Part shown: positions 27,359-35,318 of the stretch, in pieces
How positions within the stretch are numbered: position 1 is the stretch's first letter
Layout of the letters: every line of letters starts with the position of its first letter
Source of the DNA: Brevibacterium sp. RIT 803
Lineage (GTDB): Bacteria > Actinomycetota > Actinomycetes > Actinomycetales > Brevibacteriaceae
Assembly (NCBI RefSeq): GCF_016892625.1
Contig: NZ_JAFEMW010000003.1
Location: 1-64,000 of the forward strand
Direction: 5' to 3'
DNA: 64,000 nt
Notes under the pieces: model-generated
Told to the model about the DNA's origin: nothing
The model's database searches: none
What the model saw: the letters and a program-made list of their open reading frames with translations, nothing else
Position numbers and translations under genes: made by a program

Positions 27359-28909
27359 ATGGACGCTCTCATGTCCCTGCTCGAAGGCTTCACACACGCG
27401 CTGACGCCGATGAACCTGCTGTGGGTCCTCGTCGGCTGTTTCCTCGGCACAGCCGTCGGAGTCCTGCCGGGCCTGGGGTCATCGATGGCCGTGGCCCTGC
27501 TGCTGCCGATGACCTTCGCCCTCGACCCGACCGGCGCTTTCATCATGTTCGCCGGCGTCTACTTCGGTGGTCTCTTCGGTGACTCCACCATGGCCATCCT
27601 CATGAACACCCCCGGCCAGGCATCGGCGATCGCCTCGACGTTCGAGGGCCACAAGATGGCCCGCAACGGGCGAGCACCGCAGGCGCTGGCCACGGCCGCG
27701 ATCGGTGCCTTCATCGGCGGTTTCGTCTCCTGTTGCCTGGTGGTGTTCGTCGCCCCGGCCCTGGCGGATTTTTCGACGAACTTCGGTCCCGCCGAGTTCT
27801 TCGCACTGGCCCTCTTTGCCTTCGTGGCAACCTCATCGGTCGTTGCGGACTCCGTGCTCAAGGGCCTCATGGCCCTGGTGCTCGGCATCGGCTTCTCGGT
27901 CATCGGCATCGATTCGGTCTCCGGCACCGAGCGTTTCACCATGGGCGTCCCCGAACTCTTCGACGGAGTTTCGCTGGTCACGGTGACCGTGGCCATCCTG
28001 GCCCTGGGCGAGGTCTTCTTCATCGCCTCCCGGATCCGCCGCAAGGTCAACGACAATACGATCAACTCATCGGGCCGCCCATTCCTCTCGCGCAGGGAGT
28101 TCGGCGAGGCGCTGCCCGCGTGGCTGCGCGGCACTGCGATCGGTCTGCCCTTCGGAGTGATCCCCGTCGGCGGTGCCGATGTGCCGACGTTCATGTCCTA
28201 TGGCCTCGAGCGCAAGCTCGACTCGAAGCGCAAGGATCCGCAGTTCGGTGACAAGGGCGCCATCCGCGGCCTGGCTGGCCCCGAGTCGGCGGGTTCTGCC
28301 ACGACCGGCATCGCCATGGGCGCACTGTTGGCGCTGGGTCTGCCGATCTCCGCGACGGCTGCGATCATGCTTGCCGCATTCCGACAGTACGGCCTGCAGC
28401 CGGGACCGCTGCTCTTCGATCGGTCGCCGGAACTCGTCTGGGGTCTGCTGGCGAGCTTCTTCATCGCGATGATCGTCCTGCTCATCATCAACCTGCCCTT
28501 CGCTCCCCTGTGGGCGAAGCTGCTCAAGATCCCGGATCCCTACCTCTACGGCGGCATTGCGGTGTTCTGCGGGCTCGGCATCTATGCCACCTCGGCGTCG
28601 CAGTTCGAGCTCATGATCCTGCTGGGAATCGGCATCATCAGCTTCGTGCTCAAGCGCTACGGTGTGCCGCTGGCTCCTCTGATGATCGGCATGGTCCTCG
28701 GCCCGCTGGCCGAGTCCAGCCTGCGCGATGCCCTGCTGGCTTCGGGCAATGATGTCTCGGTCCTCGTGTCCTCACCGATCACGATCGTCCTCTACGTCAT
28801 CCTCATCGGTGCGCTGCTCTATACAGGCATCGGCCGTGTGGTCGCACGCAGGCGAGCGCGGAACGCCGTTGCTCCTGCATCGCGCGACAGTGAGTCGGTC
28901 AGCTCATGA
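27359..28909 (+). CDS. tctA: TTT large membrane subunit TctA
   Basis: A 516-residue permease of the tripartite tricarboxylate transporter. The family repeats are present: VGVLPGLGSSMAVALLLPMT and, in the second half, GAIRGLAGPESAGSATTG and ALGLPISATAAIMLAAF. About 12 membrane helices. GGGAGG at 27342-27347 inside the end of tctB serves its ATG at 27359, which is two bases past the tctB stop. It forms an operon with tctC and tctB, and a hairpin ends the unit. The substrate carboxylate is unknown. Confidence 0.92.
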   Translation: MDALMSLLEGFTHALTPMNLLWVLVGCFLGTAVGVLPGLGSSMAVALLLPMTFALDPTGAFIMFAGVYFGGLFGDSTMAILMNTPGQASAIASTFEGHKMARNGRAPQALATAAIGAFIGGFVSCCLVVFVAPALADFSTNFGPAEFFALALFAFVATSSVVADSVLKGLMALVLGIGFSVIGIDSVSGTERFTMGVPELFDGVSLVTVTVAILALGEVFFIASRIRRKVNDNTINSSGRPFLSRREFGEALPAWLRGTAIGLPFGVIPVGGADVPTFMSYGLERKLDSKRKDPQFGDKGAIRGLAGPESAGSATTGIAMGALLALGLPISATAAIMLAAFRQYGLQPGPLLFDRSPELVWGLLASFFIAMIVLLIINLPFAPLWAKLLKIPDPYLYGGIAVFCGLGIYATSASQFELMILLGIGIISFVLKRYGVPLAPLMIGMVLGPLAESSLRDALLASGNDVSVLVSSPITIVLYVILIGALLYTGIGRVVARRRARNAVAPASRDSESVSS

Positions 28910-28947
28910 TGTGAGTTGACGCGGCGGGTGTAAGGCCAGACGCGTTC

Positions 28948-28991
28948 GGTGGCCCGGGCCGAAGGAGAATCCCCCTTCGGTCCGGGCCACC
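28948..28991 (+). terminator. Terminator of tctCBA
   Basis: An 18-bp stem with a single G-U pair (28948-28965 with 28974-28991; arm GGTGGCCCGGGCCGAAGG) and an 8-base loop, 39 bases after the tctA stop. Confidence 0.8.
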
Positions 28992-28994
28992 GTC

Positions 28995-29058
28995 GCATTC
29001 ACTGTGGAAAGACGTTCGCATTCTGCCCCGCCGACGACCATCTGTGGACAGTGAATGC
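28995..29058. repeat. Inverted repeat GCATTCACTGT
   Basis: Perfect 11-bp arms at 28995-29005 and 29048-29058 around a 42-base loop, between the tctA terminator and the insertion sequence. Role unknown; it could mark an older element end or a second hairpin. Confidence 0.5.
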
Positions 29059-29145
29059 CTATCCCCCCCGTTACCTTTAAGTAGCCTCACAATCCGTCAG
29101 GATAGAAGGGGTCGCTGGCCTAAGATTCCCGGCATGATTCATGCC

Positions 29146-29340
29146 CCCAGCCATTCATGGTCCGGGGGGTGTTGTCACCGGGAGTCGAAGGCACCAGGGA
29201 AATCGCTAATAGGGGCCAGAACCACTGGCAGAACACATGCCTTGAGCCCGACCGTAACGTGGATGCCGAACCCCGGAGCCACACCTAACACCACCGGCCA
29301 GCCGAACCACTCATAACCGCAGTCACACCAGTCGAAGAAG
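29146..29340 (+). ncRNA. Probable IS110 bridge RNA
   Basis: IS110-group elements encode a structured bridge RNA between the left end and the transposase gene. Here ATAGGGGC at 29209-29216 equals ATAGGGGC at the element's right end (30670-30677). It runs directly into a perfect hairpin GCCAG-AACCA-CTGGC (29215-29229), as expected for the left donor guide and apical stem of a donor-binding loop. Upstream, GGTG-TTGT-CACC (29168-29179) could be the apical stem of the target-binding loop. Guide assignment is inference; limits are approximate. Confidence 0.5.
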
Positions 29341-30552
29341 ATGAGTGACATGATCACCAACCACGCTGAGATCGACGTATTCATCGGCATCGATGTCGGC
29401 AAACACGACCACCACGCCGTGGCTCTGGCCAGGGACGGCACCCAAATCCTGTCGAAGGCCCTGCCCCAGAACGAGGGGAAGCTCCGGGGCCTGCTCGGCA
29501 AGCTGCGTACCCACGGGACACTCCTCGTCGTCGTGGACCAGCCCGCCACGATCGGAGCACTGCCCGTCGCTGTTGCACAAGCGGCCGGCATCACTGTGGG
29601 CTACCTGCCCGGGTTAGCGATGCGTCGCATCGCTGACCTGCATCCAGGAGAGGCGAAGACTGATGCCAGGGATGCTGCGATCATCGCCGAAGCTGCTCGG
29701 ACCATGCCGCATACCTTGCGGGGGATTCGGGTCAGTGATGAAAACGTCGCAGAGCTTTCCATGTTGTGCGGTTACGACGACGATCTCGCGAAACTGGCCA
29801 CGGCAACATCGAACAGGATTCGTGGTCTGCTGACACAGATCCATCCCGGACTGGAGGCTGTCATCGGTGCTCACTTGGACCATCCTGCGATGACGGCGCT
29901 GCTGGTGAAGTATCCGACTCCGAAGGCTTTACGTCGGGCCGGTAAACGCCGGGTTGAGACACTGCTGGCCAAACACGCACCCAGAGCGTGGAAACGCTGG
30001 GCGACAGCGATTTTCACCGCCTTGGAAGAGCAGACTGTGGTGGTCGCGGGCACCGATGCGGCAGGGATCGTCCTACCGCAACTGGCCACAGCTTTGGCTC
30101 AGACGAGGTCGTCGCGGGACGAGGTCTTTGCACGGATCGAGGAGTTGGTGGAATCGCATCCTCTTTTCGAGCTCCTGACGTCGATGCCGGCAGTCGGCGT
30201 CAGGACAGCGGCGAGAATCCTGACCGAGGTCGTGGGCAAGGACTTCGCCACCGCCGGGCACTTGGCCTCTTACGCCGGTTTGGCACCGGTGACGTGGAGA
30301 TCGGGGACGTCGATCCGTGGTGATCATTCGTCCCGCCGGGGCAACAAAGTGCTCAAACGGGCGCTATTCCTATCGGCATTCGCAGCGTTGAAAGACCCGT
30401 TGTCGAGGACGTATTACGACCGGAAACGCGCCCAGGGCAAGAAGCATAACCAGGCCCTGATCGCGTTGGCTCGTCGACGCTGCAACGTGTTGTTCGCGAT
30501 GCTGCGTGACGGTGCCTATTTCCACGTACCGATGGAGGCCACCGCCGCGTAG
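29341..30552 (+). CDS. IS110-family transposase (bridge-RNA recombinase)
   Basis: A 403-residue DEDD/serine recombinase. The N-terminal RuvC-like domain starts FIGIDVGKHDHHAVAL (first Asp) and includes DQPATIGALP and AKTDARDAAIIAEAA (further acidic ligands). The C-terminal Tnp domain holds SMPAVGVRTAARILTEVV and SYAGLAPVTWRSGTSIRG with the family's conserved Ser region, then GNKVLKRALFLSAFA. It appears complete and without frameshifts, so the element may be active. GAAGAAG directly precedes the ATG. It would cut and exchange strands at sites chosen by the RNA from its leader. Confidence 0.95.
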   Translation: MSDMITNHAEIDVFIGIDVGKHDHHAVALARDGTQILSKALPQNEGKLRGLLGKLRTHGTLLVVVDQPATIGALPVAVAQAAGITVGYLPGLAMRRIADLHPGEAKTDARDAAIIAEAARTMPHTLRGIRVSDENVAELSMLCGYDDDLAKLATATSNRIRGLLTQIHPGLEAVIGAHLDHPAMTALLVKYPTPKALRRAGKRRVETLLAKHAPRAWKRWATAIFTALEEQTVVVAGTDAAGIVLPQLATALAQTRSSRDEVFARIEELVESHPLFELLTSMPAVGVRTAARILTEVVGKDFATAGHLASYAGLAPVTWRSGTSIRGDHSSRRGNKVLKRALFLSAFAALKDPLSRTYYDRKRAQGKKHNQALIALARRRCNVLFAMLRDGAYFHVPMEATAA

Positions 30553-30793
30553 ACAGGTTCACAAGCGCCCACGTCCAGTCCGAGACTCCGGTCCCGGACC
30601 AATCAGTACTGCCCAGCATCAGCCGGCAAGACTATTCGAAGAAGCCCCCGTCACCCCTTGACGAAAACCATAGGGGCACCCCCCCCAAGCATTCGGGGAT
30701 GCCCGCCGGTTTCAGTGGGTTCAGGCCAGCGCGATTCCCGTCGCGGCCCCGACGAACACCTCTGTTGGTTCGGCGCGATGATCTCAACGTCTC

Positions 30794-30811
30794 CTCGGCC
30801 GTGGGGCCGAG
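30794..30811 (-). terminator. Terminator of the DHA2 pump gene
   Basis: CTCGGCC-GTGG-GGCCGAG hairpin two bases beyond the stop codon at 30814. The preceding 30681-30793 holds an 8-C run and a small GCATTCGGGGATGC dyad, with no gene. Confidence 0.6.
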
Positions 30812-30813
30812 CT

Positions 30814-32334
30814 TCAGGCTGGGCCTCGAGTCCGGCCCGCACCCTTGAGGCCGAAGGACGTGAGGACCGCAGCGATGAGCACCAGGACGACCGCAGCCCC
30901 CGCCGCCCATTGGACGCCGAGGTCGAAGGACGTCACAGCCGCCTCGGCGAGCTGGTCCCCGAGGTGACCGCCTTGAGCAACCGCGTGCTCAAGTGACGAT
31001 CCGAGGGTCTCGAATTCAGGCCCACTCGCCTTATCCCCGAGCGCTGACTGCAGCTGAGAGCTGTAGACCATGGTCGTGAGTCCCCCGAGAACGGCGGTTC
31101 CCATGACAGATCCGAATTCGTACGCAGTCTCGGAGATCGCCGAGGCGGCTCCGGCCTTGTTCGCGGGCACTGCAGACAAGATGAGATCGTTCGTGATGAC
31201 CTCTGCGGTGCCGAGACCCACACCGAGGATGAGGAAGGAGATGAGCATACCTGCCACCGAATGTTCGGGTGTGAAGGCTACGATCCCCATCCCTGTTGCG
31301 TTGAGCACGAGGGCACAGGGCACGACCACGCGCGGCTGCAGTCGGGCGATGATCGGCACCGCGGTGTAACCGGCGACGATCGAAGTGATGAGGCCGGGCA
31401 CGAGGACCAGTGCAGCTTCGACTGGGGAGAGTCCGAGCACCAGCTGGAGCAGCTGCGTGCCGAAATACAGGAAGCCCGCCAAGCCCATGACGCTGAGCAG
31501 GTTGGACAGCACTGCCGAGGTGAAGATCTTGTCGGCAAAGAGCCTGACATCGAGCATCGGGTTCGCCGAGGCAAGCTGACGCATGACGAAGCCGGTTCCG
31601 GCAACGACGGTGACCGCGAGACTGGCCCAGAAGAGCATGTCCACACCATCGGCCATGACGTGCTTGATGGCGAAGACGAGCGGGGCGAGCATGAGCATCG
31701 ACAGCCCGATCGACAGTGGATCGATTCGGCCCGGGTTCGGATCACGCGACTCGGGCAGCAGAAGGAGAGCCGCCGGAATGAAGAGCGTGATCAGCGGCAG
31801 ATTGATGAAGAAGACCGAACTCCAGTGGAAGTGTTCGAGCAGGATTCCGCCGACGATGGGCCCGAGCGCGGCACCTCCGCTGAACATGGCAGCCCAGGTG
31901 GCGATCGCAACGCGGCGGTCCTTGTCGTGGAGGAAGATATTGCGAATGAGTGAGAGGGTCGAGGGCATCAGCGTGGCGCCGAAAAGGCCCAACAGCGCGC
32001 GAGCAAGGATGAGCATCTCCGCTGACGTGGAGTATGCCGCCAGCAGTGAAGCCAGGCCGAAGCCGAAGGCGCCGATGATGAGCAGTCTGCGGCGTCCGAC
32101 CCGGTCGCCGATGCTGCCCATAGCTACAAGCAGGCCTGCGAGCATGAGGGCATAGATATCGACGATCCAGAGGAGCTGGGTACCTGTGGGATGAAGCCCG
32201 GTGCTGATGGCCGGTATCGCGAATCCCAAGACGGTGTTGTCGATCGAGATGAGCAGAACAGGGATCATCAGCACAGCCAGGCCAGCCCATTCGCGCCGGC
32301 CGGCGCGCACTTGTGGTGTCTGTGTGGTGAACAT
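30814..32334 (-). CDS. DHA2 (QacA/EmrB-like) MFS drug-efflux transporter
   Basis: A 506-residue, 14-helix drug:proton antiporter. Helix 1 motif LISIDNTVLGFAIPAI (motif D1 with Asp), WIVDIYALMLAG, motif A GSIGDRVGRRRLL and motif C in GPIVGGILLEHFHWSSVFFI match the QacA group. The start at 32334 is fixed by a promoter with TTGCCG, an 18-base spacer and TACAGT ending seven bases before the ATG, so the message is leaderless. A perfect 22-bp operator covers spacer and -10. The divergent TetR gene is the obvious repressor, and hydrophobic cations are typical substrates of both. Confidence 0.92.
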   Translation of the reverse strand: MFTTQTPQVRAGRREWAGLAVLMIPVLLISIDNTVLGFAIPAISTGLHPTGTQLLWIVDIYALMLAGLLVAMGSIGDRVGRRRLLIIGAFGFGLASLLAAYSTSAEMLILARALLGLFGATLMPSTLSLIRNIFLHDKDRRVAIATWAAMFSGGAALGPIVGGILLEHFHWSSVFFINLPLITLFIPAALLLLPESRDPNPGRIDPLSIGLSMLMLAPLVFAIKHVMADGVDMLFWASLAVTVVAGTGFVMRQLASANPMLDVRLFADKIFTSAVLSNLLSVMGLAGFLYFGTQLLQLVLGLSPVEAALVLVPGLITSIVAGYTAVPIIARLQPRVVVPCALVLNATGMGIVAFTPEHSVAGMLISFLILGVGLGTAEVITNDLILSAVPANKAGAASAISETAYEFGSVMGTAVLGGLTTMVYSSQLQSALGDKASGPEFETLGSSLEHAVAQGGHLGDQLAEAAVTSFDLGVQWAAGAAVVLVLIAAVLTSFGLKGAGRTRGPA

Positions 32335-32341
32335 GAAATAT

Positions 32342-32371
32342 ACTGTACCGTCTAGACGGTACAGTCGGCAA
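32342..32371 (-). promoter_or_regulatory. Pump promoter with 22-bp perfect TetR operator
   Basis: A perfect palindrome at 32343-32364 (half-site CTGTACCGTCT). On the minus strand TTGCCG (32366-32371) and TACAGT (32342-32347) are 18 bases apart and flank or overlap it, so repressor binding and promoter use exclude each other. Confidence 0.75.
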
Positions 32372-32409
32372 GATGGGACGCAGACGATGATTGGCCTGCG
32401 GGCTTCGGC

Positions 32410-32415
32410 TAGGCT
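32410..32415 (+). promoter_or_regulatory. -10 box, leaderless tetR promoter
   Basis: TAGGCT followed by seven bases and the ATG at 32423. Confidence 0.4.
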
Positions 32416-32422
32416 CGGCGCT

Positions 32423-32944
32423 ATGGCACGCAACTCCACCGACACCAAAGAGAAGCTCCTCGACGCCTTCGACATCCTCCTGGACAAGCAGGGCATCTCC
32501 GGCGCAACCCTGGATGCGGTCGCGGCGAAGGCCGGCGTGTCCAAGGGAGGCTTGCTTTACCACTACGGTTCGAAGGCGGAGCTGGTCAAGGGAAGCCTCG
32601 AGAGGCTCGACAAGCTCGTTGCTGAGGACGTCGAGTCGATGAAGGCCGCCGGCAAGCGCCTCCACCTCTATTACCTCGAGACTTCGGCCGAGATCGGAAC
32701 ACCGCTGGACCGCAGCCTCATCGCCGCCAGCTGTCTGGCACAGGAGAACGACGAAGCGAAGAGCGCTCTGCGCAGGACCCGCGAGGCCTGGTTCAACGCA
32801 CTCAACGATCACCTCGGTGATGCTGATATGGCCATGACGATCCAGCTCATCGGCGACGGCATGTACTTCAATCAGAACTTCGGTCTGTCCCAGGACGAGG
32901 CCCTCGCCCACGTTAAGAACGTCCTAGAACGGCTGGGGCTGTAG
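32423..32944 (+). CDS. TetR-family repressor of the DHA2 pump
   Basis: A 173-residue TetR protein: MARNSTDTKEKLLDAFDILL, then the helix-turn-helix LDAVAAKAGVSKGGLLYHYGSK at about 30-51, and a helical ligand domain. The 22-bp palindrome between it and the pump is the predicted binding site. An in-frame ATG at 32387 would add 12 residues; 32423 is preferred because of the leaderless -10 box and the usual family N-terminus. Induction by pump substrates is expected from related pairs. Confidence 0.9.
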   Translation: MARNSTDTKEKLLDAFDILLDKQGISGATLDAVAAKAGVSKGGLLYHYGSKAELVKGSLERLDKLVAEDVESMKAAGKRLHLYYLETSAEIGTPLDRSLIAASCLAQENDEAKSALRRTREAWFNALNDHLGDADMAMTIQLIGDGMYFNQNFGLSQDEALAHVKNVLERLGL

Positions 32945-33140
32945 ACAGCTCACCGGTGCAGCAACAGCGCACCCCCGGGCAGGGATCGCCTCGGCGAGTT
33001 TCGTCCACGTATTCGCAGCCTCAACCCTCAGAACTAAGCATCCGGCAGCAATCGAGTACCTGCGAGTGATTCTCGGGTCGGATCTTGCATGATCACATGG
33101 TGGACGTCGACAACCGACCCTGGAAGAAACGAGGATCGTC

Positions 33141-33605
33141 GTGCGCCCAACTGACAACCACTCCCTTCCCGCGAGCACTGCAACCGACCGGATTCAACGC
33201 CCGCGACACATCTCGGTGGTGGCCCTCTTGATCGCCTTGGCGGCAGGCGTCGCAGAGATGATCGCCCACCTGTGGGAAGCGGAGAACCTCAGCGGAGAAG
33301 GACCAGCGATCCTACTCCGCCTCGGAATCTACGCAGTTGTCGCCGGCCTCATACTCGCCTTCGCCCGCGGCCACAGGTGGGCGGCGGCGGTGCTCATCGT
33401 CGGACTCGGCGTCGTCGGCATGGCGTCGCTGATCGCCGAACCGTTGACCTGGCTCTTCACCGACGGTGATATGGGTTCACTGCTCGCTACCGCGGACGCC
33501 TCAATAGTTCTGATCATCCTCATCAGAACTGTGCACATCGCTGCTGTCATCGTCGCGGTCCCACTCATGATCCGAATCCTTGCGATCACTCGCAGAGCCA
33601 GGTAA
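33141..33605 (+). CDS. Four-helix membrane protein of unknown function
   Basis: A 154-residue protein starting with GTG at 33141, five bases after GAGGA. After a hydrophilic 24-residue start there are four hydrophobic segments (VVALLIALAAGVAEMIAHLW, AVVAGLILAFARG, AAAVLIVGLGVVGMASLI and AAVIVAVPLMIRILAI). No family motif was recognised. It stands alone between the TetR gene and the degraded monooxygenase fragment. Confidence 0.65.
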   Translation: MRPTDNHSLPASTATDRIQRPRHISVVALLIALAAGVAEMIAHLWEAENLSGEGPAILLRLGIYAVVAGLILAFARGHRWAAAVLIVGLGVVGMASLIAEPLTWLFTDGDMGSLLATADASIVLIILIRTVHIAAVIVAVPLMIRILAITRRAR

Positions 33606-33611
33606 GCGCGC

Positions 33612-33835
33612 CTCACAGAGCACTCGACGTAATCTGCACCCCGCAGACCGGGGCCTCTGAGCCCCTCGTACCGAGCCTTGAGCTGAAGCGCCAGATACAG
33701 CGAGTAGCGCCGCGACTGGTGAAGGTTGCCGCCTTGGAACCATAGGTTCTCCTGTTAGGTGTGCTTCCACATGTTCCGCTGCTCACCTTCCCACGGACCT
33801 GGGTCGGTCCTTTGTGGTCTCCGAGCCCAGAAATC
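33612..33835 (-). pseudogene. Degraded 3' fragment of a flavin monooxygenase gene
   Basis: Read on the minus strand in the proper frame, this encodes DPGPWEGEQRNMWKHT, an in-frame TAA, then QENLWFQGGNLHQSRRYSLY and LALQLKARYEGL. That is close to the last 65 residues of the intact monooxygenase at 37086-38906 (DPGPWEGEERNMWKPT, QQENLWFMGGNLHQSRHYSL). The stop arises from the CAA codon of the PTQQ stretch. The similarity at DNA level starts near 33612 and fades near 33835, both copies being in the same orientation. The two copies bracket the AT-richer amidase/permease pair, suggesting that the fragment is a scar of its insertion. Confidence 0.8.
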
Positions 33836-33840
33836 GGCCT

Positions 33841-33877
33841 GCAGTCCGGCTCATCGTCGATTGATGAGTCGGACTGC
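33841..33877 (-). terminator. Hairpin after the amidase gene
   Basis: 15-bp stem with one mismatch (33841-33855 with 33863-33877; arm GCAGTCCG) 32 bases beyond the amidase stop. Confidence 0.65.
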
Positions 33878-33909
33878 AAGCCCTTCACTGAGATCCCGGG
33901 TCAGTGCCG

Positions 33910-35304
33910 TCAGAGTTCCGGGTGTCGATTGTGGAAGTCCGTCACCTGCTGGAAGGCATTAGCAACTCGCACCAGATCCTTCTCGGTCAGAGCGGCGCCA
34001 ACCAACTGTCCTGCAACCGGCAACGAACTGGCTGGGGTAAATCCGATCGGGAACGTAATCGTCGGCATCTGGCTCATCGTAAAAGGAACCGTGTACCGGT
34101 GAACCTCAGCTAATTGTTCGGCACCCATTTTCACCATGTCAGAAGCAAGCGGAGCTTCGTAGGGCAGCCCTGGGATGAACATTATGTCCACTGTTGACAA
34201 GACGTTCTCAACTGCCCCTTTGAAGATCGACCGACGCTTGAGCACTTCTTGATACTCAATTGCCGATGCGCGCTTGCCGATATTGATCACTTCACGCAGG
34301 CCCTCTCCATAGGTCGCCTCATGTTCGTCGAACCACTTGCCGTGAGCCAAGGCGGTCTGCACACCGCAGACAGTGAACCAGTCATCGTTGATCTGTTCAG
34401 GATCAGGAAAACTCACCGGTACTATCTCCGCACCGAGGTCTTCGAGAGTGGCAATGGCAGCAAGCATGCTGCCTCTCACTGTTTCCGAGACAGCAGTGAG
34501 CGCCCAAGTGATATCAATACCGATCCTGGTACCGGATAGGCCGATATCCGTTCGAGCACCGTATCTATCGACAGCTGCGGACAATGAAGTTGGGTCCTTC
34601 GGATCGAAGCCGGCAATTGCTTCCAGGACGATCCCAGCGTCGCGTGCCGATCTTGCCATTGGCCCAACGTGGTCAAGACTTCCCGCCAACTCGAAAACTC
34701 CATATCTGCTGCAACGACCCCAGGTCGGCTTTAGCCCGGTAACCCCGTTGGCAGACGAAGGCATGCGGATAGAACCACCAGTGTCTGACCCCAAAGTCGC
34801 AAAGGCCAAACCGCCCGCAGTTGAGGACCCGCTTCCGCTGGAGGAGACTCCCACCCAGCGATCCAAACCCCATGGGTTCTTAGGCGGCTCGAAAGGGAAA
34901 GTATGCTCTCCATATACGCCTTCTGTGGTGTGCACCCTCCCCAGGATGATCGCCCCGGCGTCTCGCAGACGTTGAACGACAGTCGCCGTTGTATCGGCCG
35001 TCATCCCTTTGCGACTCGGCATTCCTGCCTCAAGAGGACGACCGTGGTCGCCGTAGATGTCTTTGATAGCCATCGGCACTCCGTGCAACGGACCACGCCA
35101 ATGTCCGCGGCGATATTCCTCATCCAGAACATCGGCGTCGTGTGCAGAATCCTCGGCTACATATGTATACGCCTGTAGAACCGGATCGATTTCGGATACA
35201 CGCTGGAGCATATGGTCAACCACTTCACGCGAGCTGACTTCCCGCCGCATTATCTTCCCGGAAACGGATTCCAGAGTCTCAAAGTGCAGATTTTCATCAA
35301 TCAT
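33910..35304 (-). CDS. Amidase-signature-family hydrolase
   Basis: A 464-residue amidase with the Ser-cisSer-Lys triad: Lys81 in HGVPMAIKDIYG, the cis-Ser in VGVSSSGSGSSTAGG (about 155), and the nucleophile Ser178 in LGSDTGGSIRMPSS. It hydrolyses a carboxamide; the substrate is unknown, but the permease gene 14 bases upstream suggests an imported amide, nucleobase-like or hydantoin-like compound. AGAAGGA precedes the ATG at 35304. Base composition is about 50-55 % G+C, lower than flanking genes, and codon choice is looser, consistent with recent transfer together with the permease. Confidence 0.9.
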   Translation of the reverse strand: MIDENLHFETLESVSGKIMRREVSSREVVDHMLQRVSEIDPVLQAYTYVAEDSAHDADVLDEEYRRGHWRGPLHGVPMAIKDIYGDHGRPLEAGMPSRKGMTADTTATVVQRLRDAGAIILGRVHTTEGVYGEHTFPFEPPKNPWGLDRWVGVSSSGSGSSTAGGLAFATLGSDTGGSIRMPSSANGVTGLKPTWGRCSRYGVFELAGSLDHVGPMARSARDAGIVLEAIAGFDPKDPTSLSAAVDRYGARTDIGLSGTRIGIDITWALTAVSETVRGSMLAAIATLEDLGAEIVPVSFPDPEQINDDWFTVCGVQTALAHGKWFDEHEATYGEGLREVINIGKRASAIEYQEVLKRRSIFKGAVENVLSTVDIMFIPGLPYEAPLASDMVKMGAEQLAEVHRYTVPFTMSQMPTITFPIGFTPASSLPVAGQLVGAALTEKDLVRVANAFQQVTDFHNRHPEL

Positions 35305-35318
35305 GTGTCCTTCTCTTT

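Larger units (their letters stand above)
29131..30680 (+). mobile_element. IS110-family insertion sequence (approximate ends)
   Basis: A single DEDD transposase gene with about 210 noncoding bases before it and about 125 after it. The right end TTGACGAAAACCATAGGGGC (30658-30677) resembles the right ends of other actinobacterial IS110 elements. The left end is placed at the GGCATG-ATT-CATGCC hairpin (29131-29145) on weak grounds. IS110 elements lack terminal inverted repeats and target duplications, so exact boundaries need an uninterrupted homologue. Element length of about 1.5 kb is usual for the family. Confidence 0.7.

Noticed and set aside
29146..29340. Transposase frameshift or second IS gene in the leader
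   Set aside because: Short frames here are broken and lack IS family motifs; the region is structured and fits noncoding RNA.
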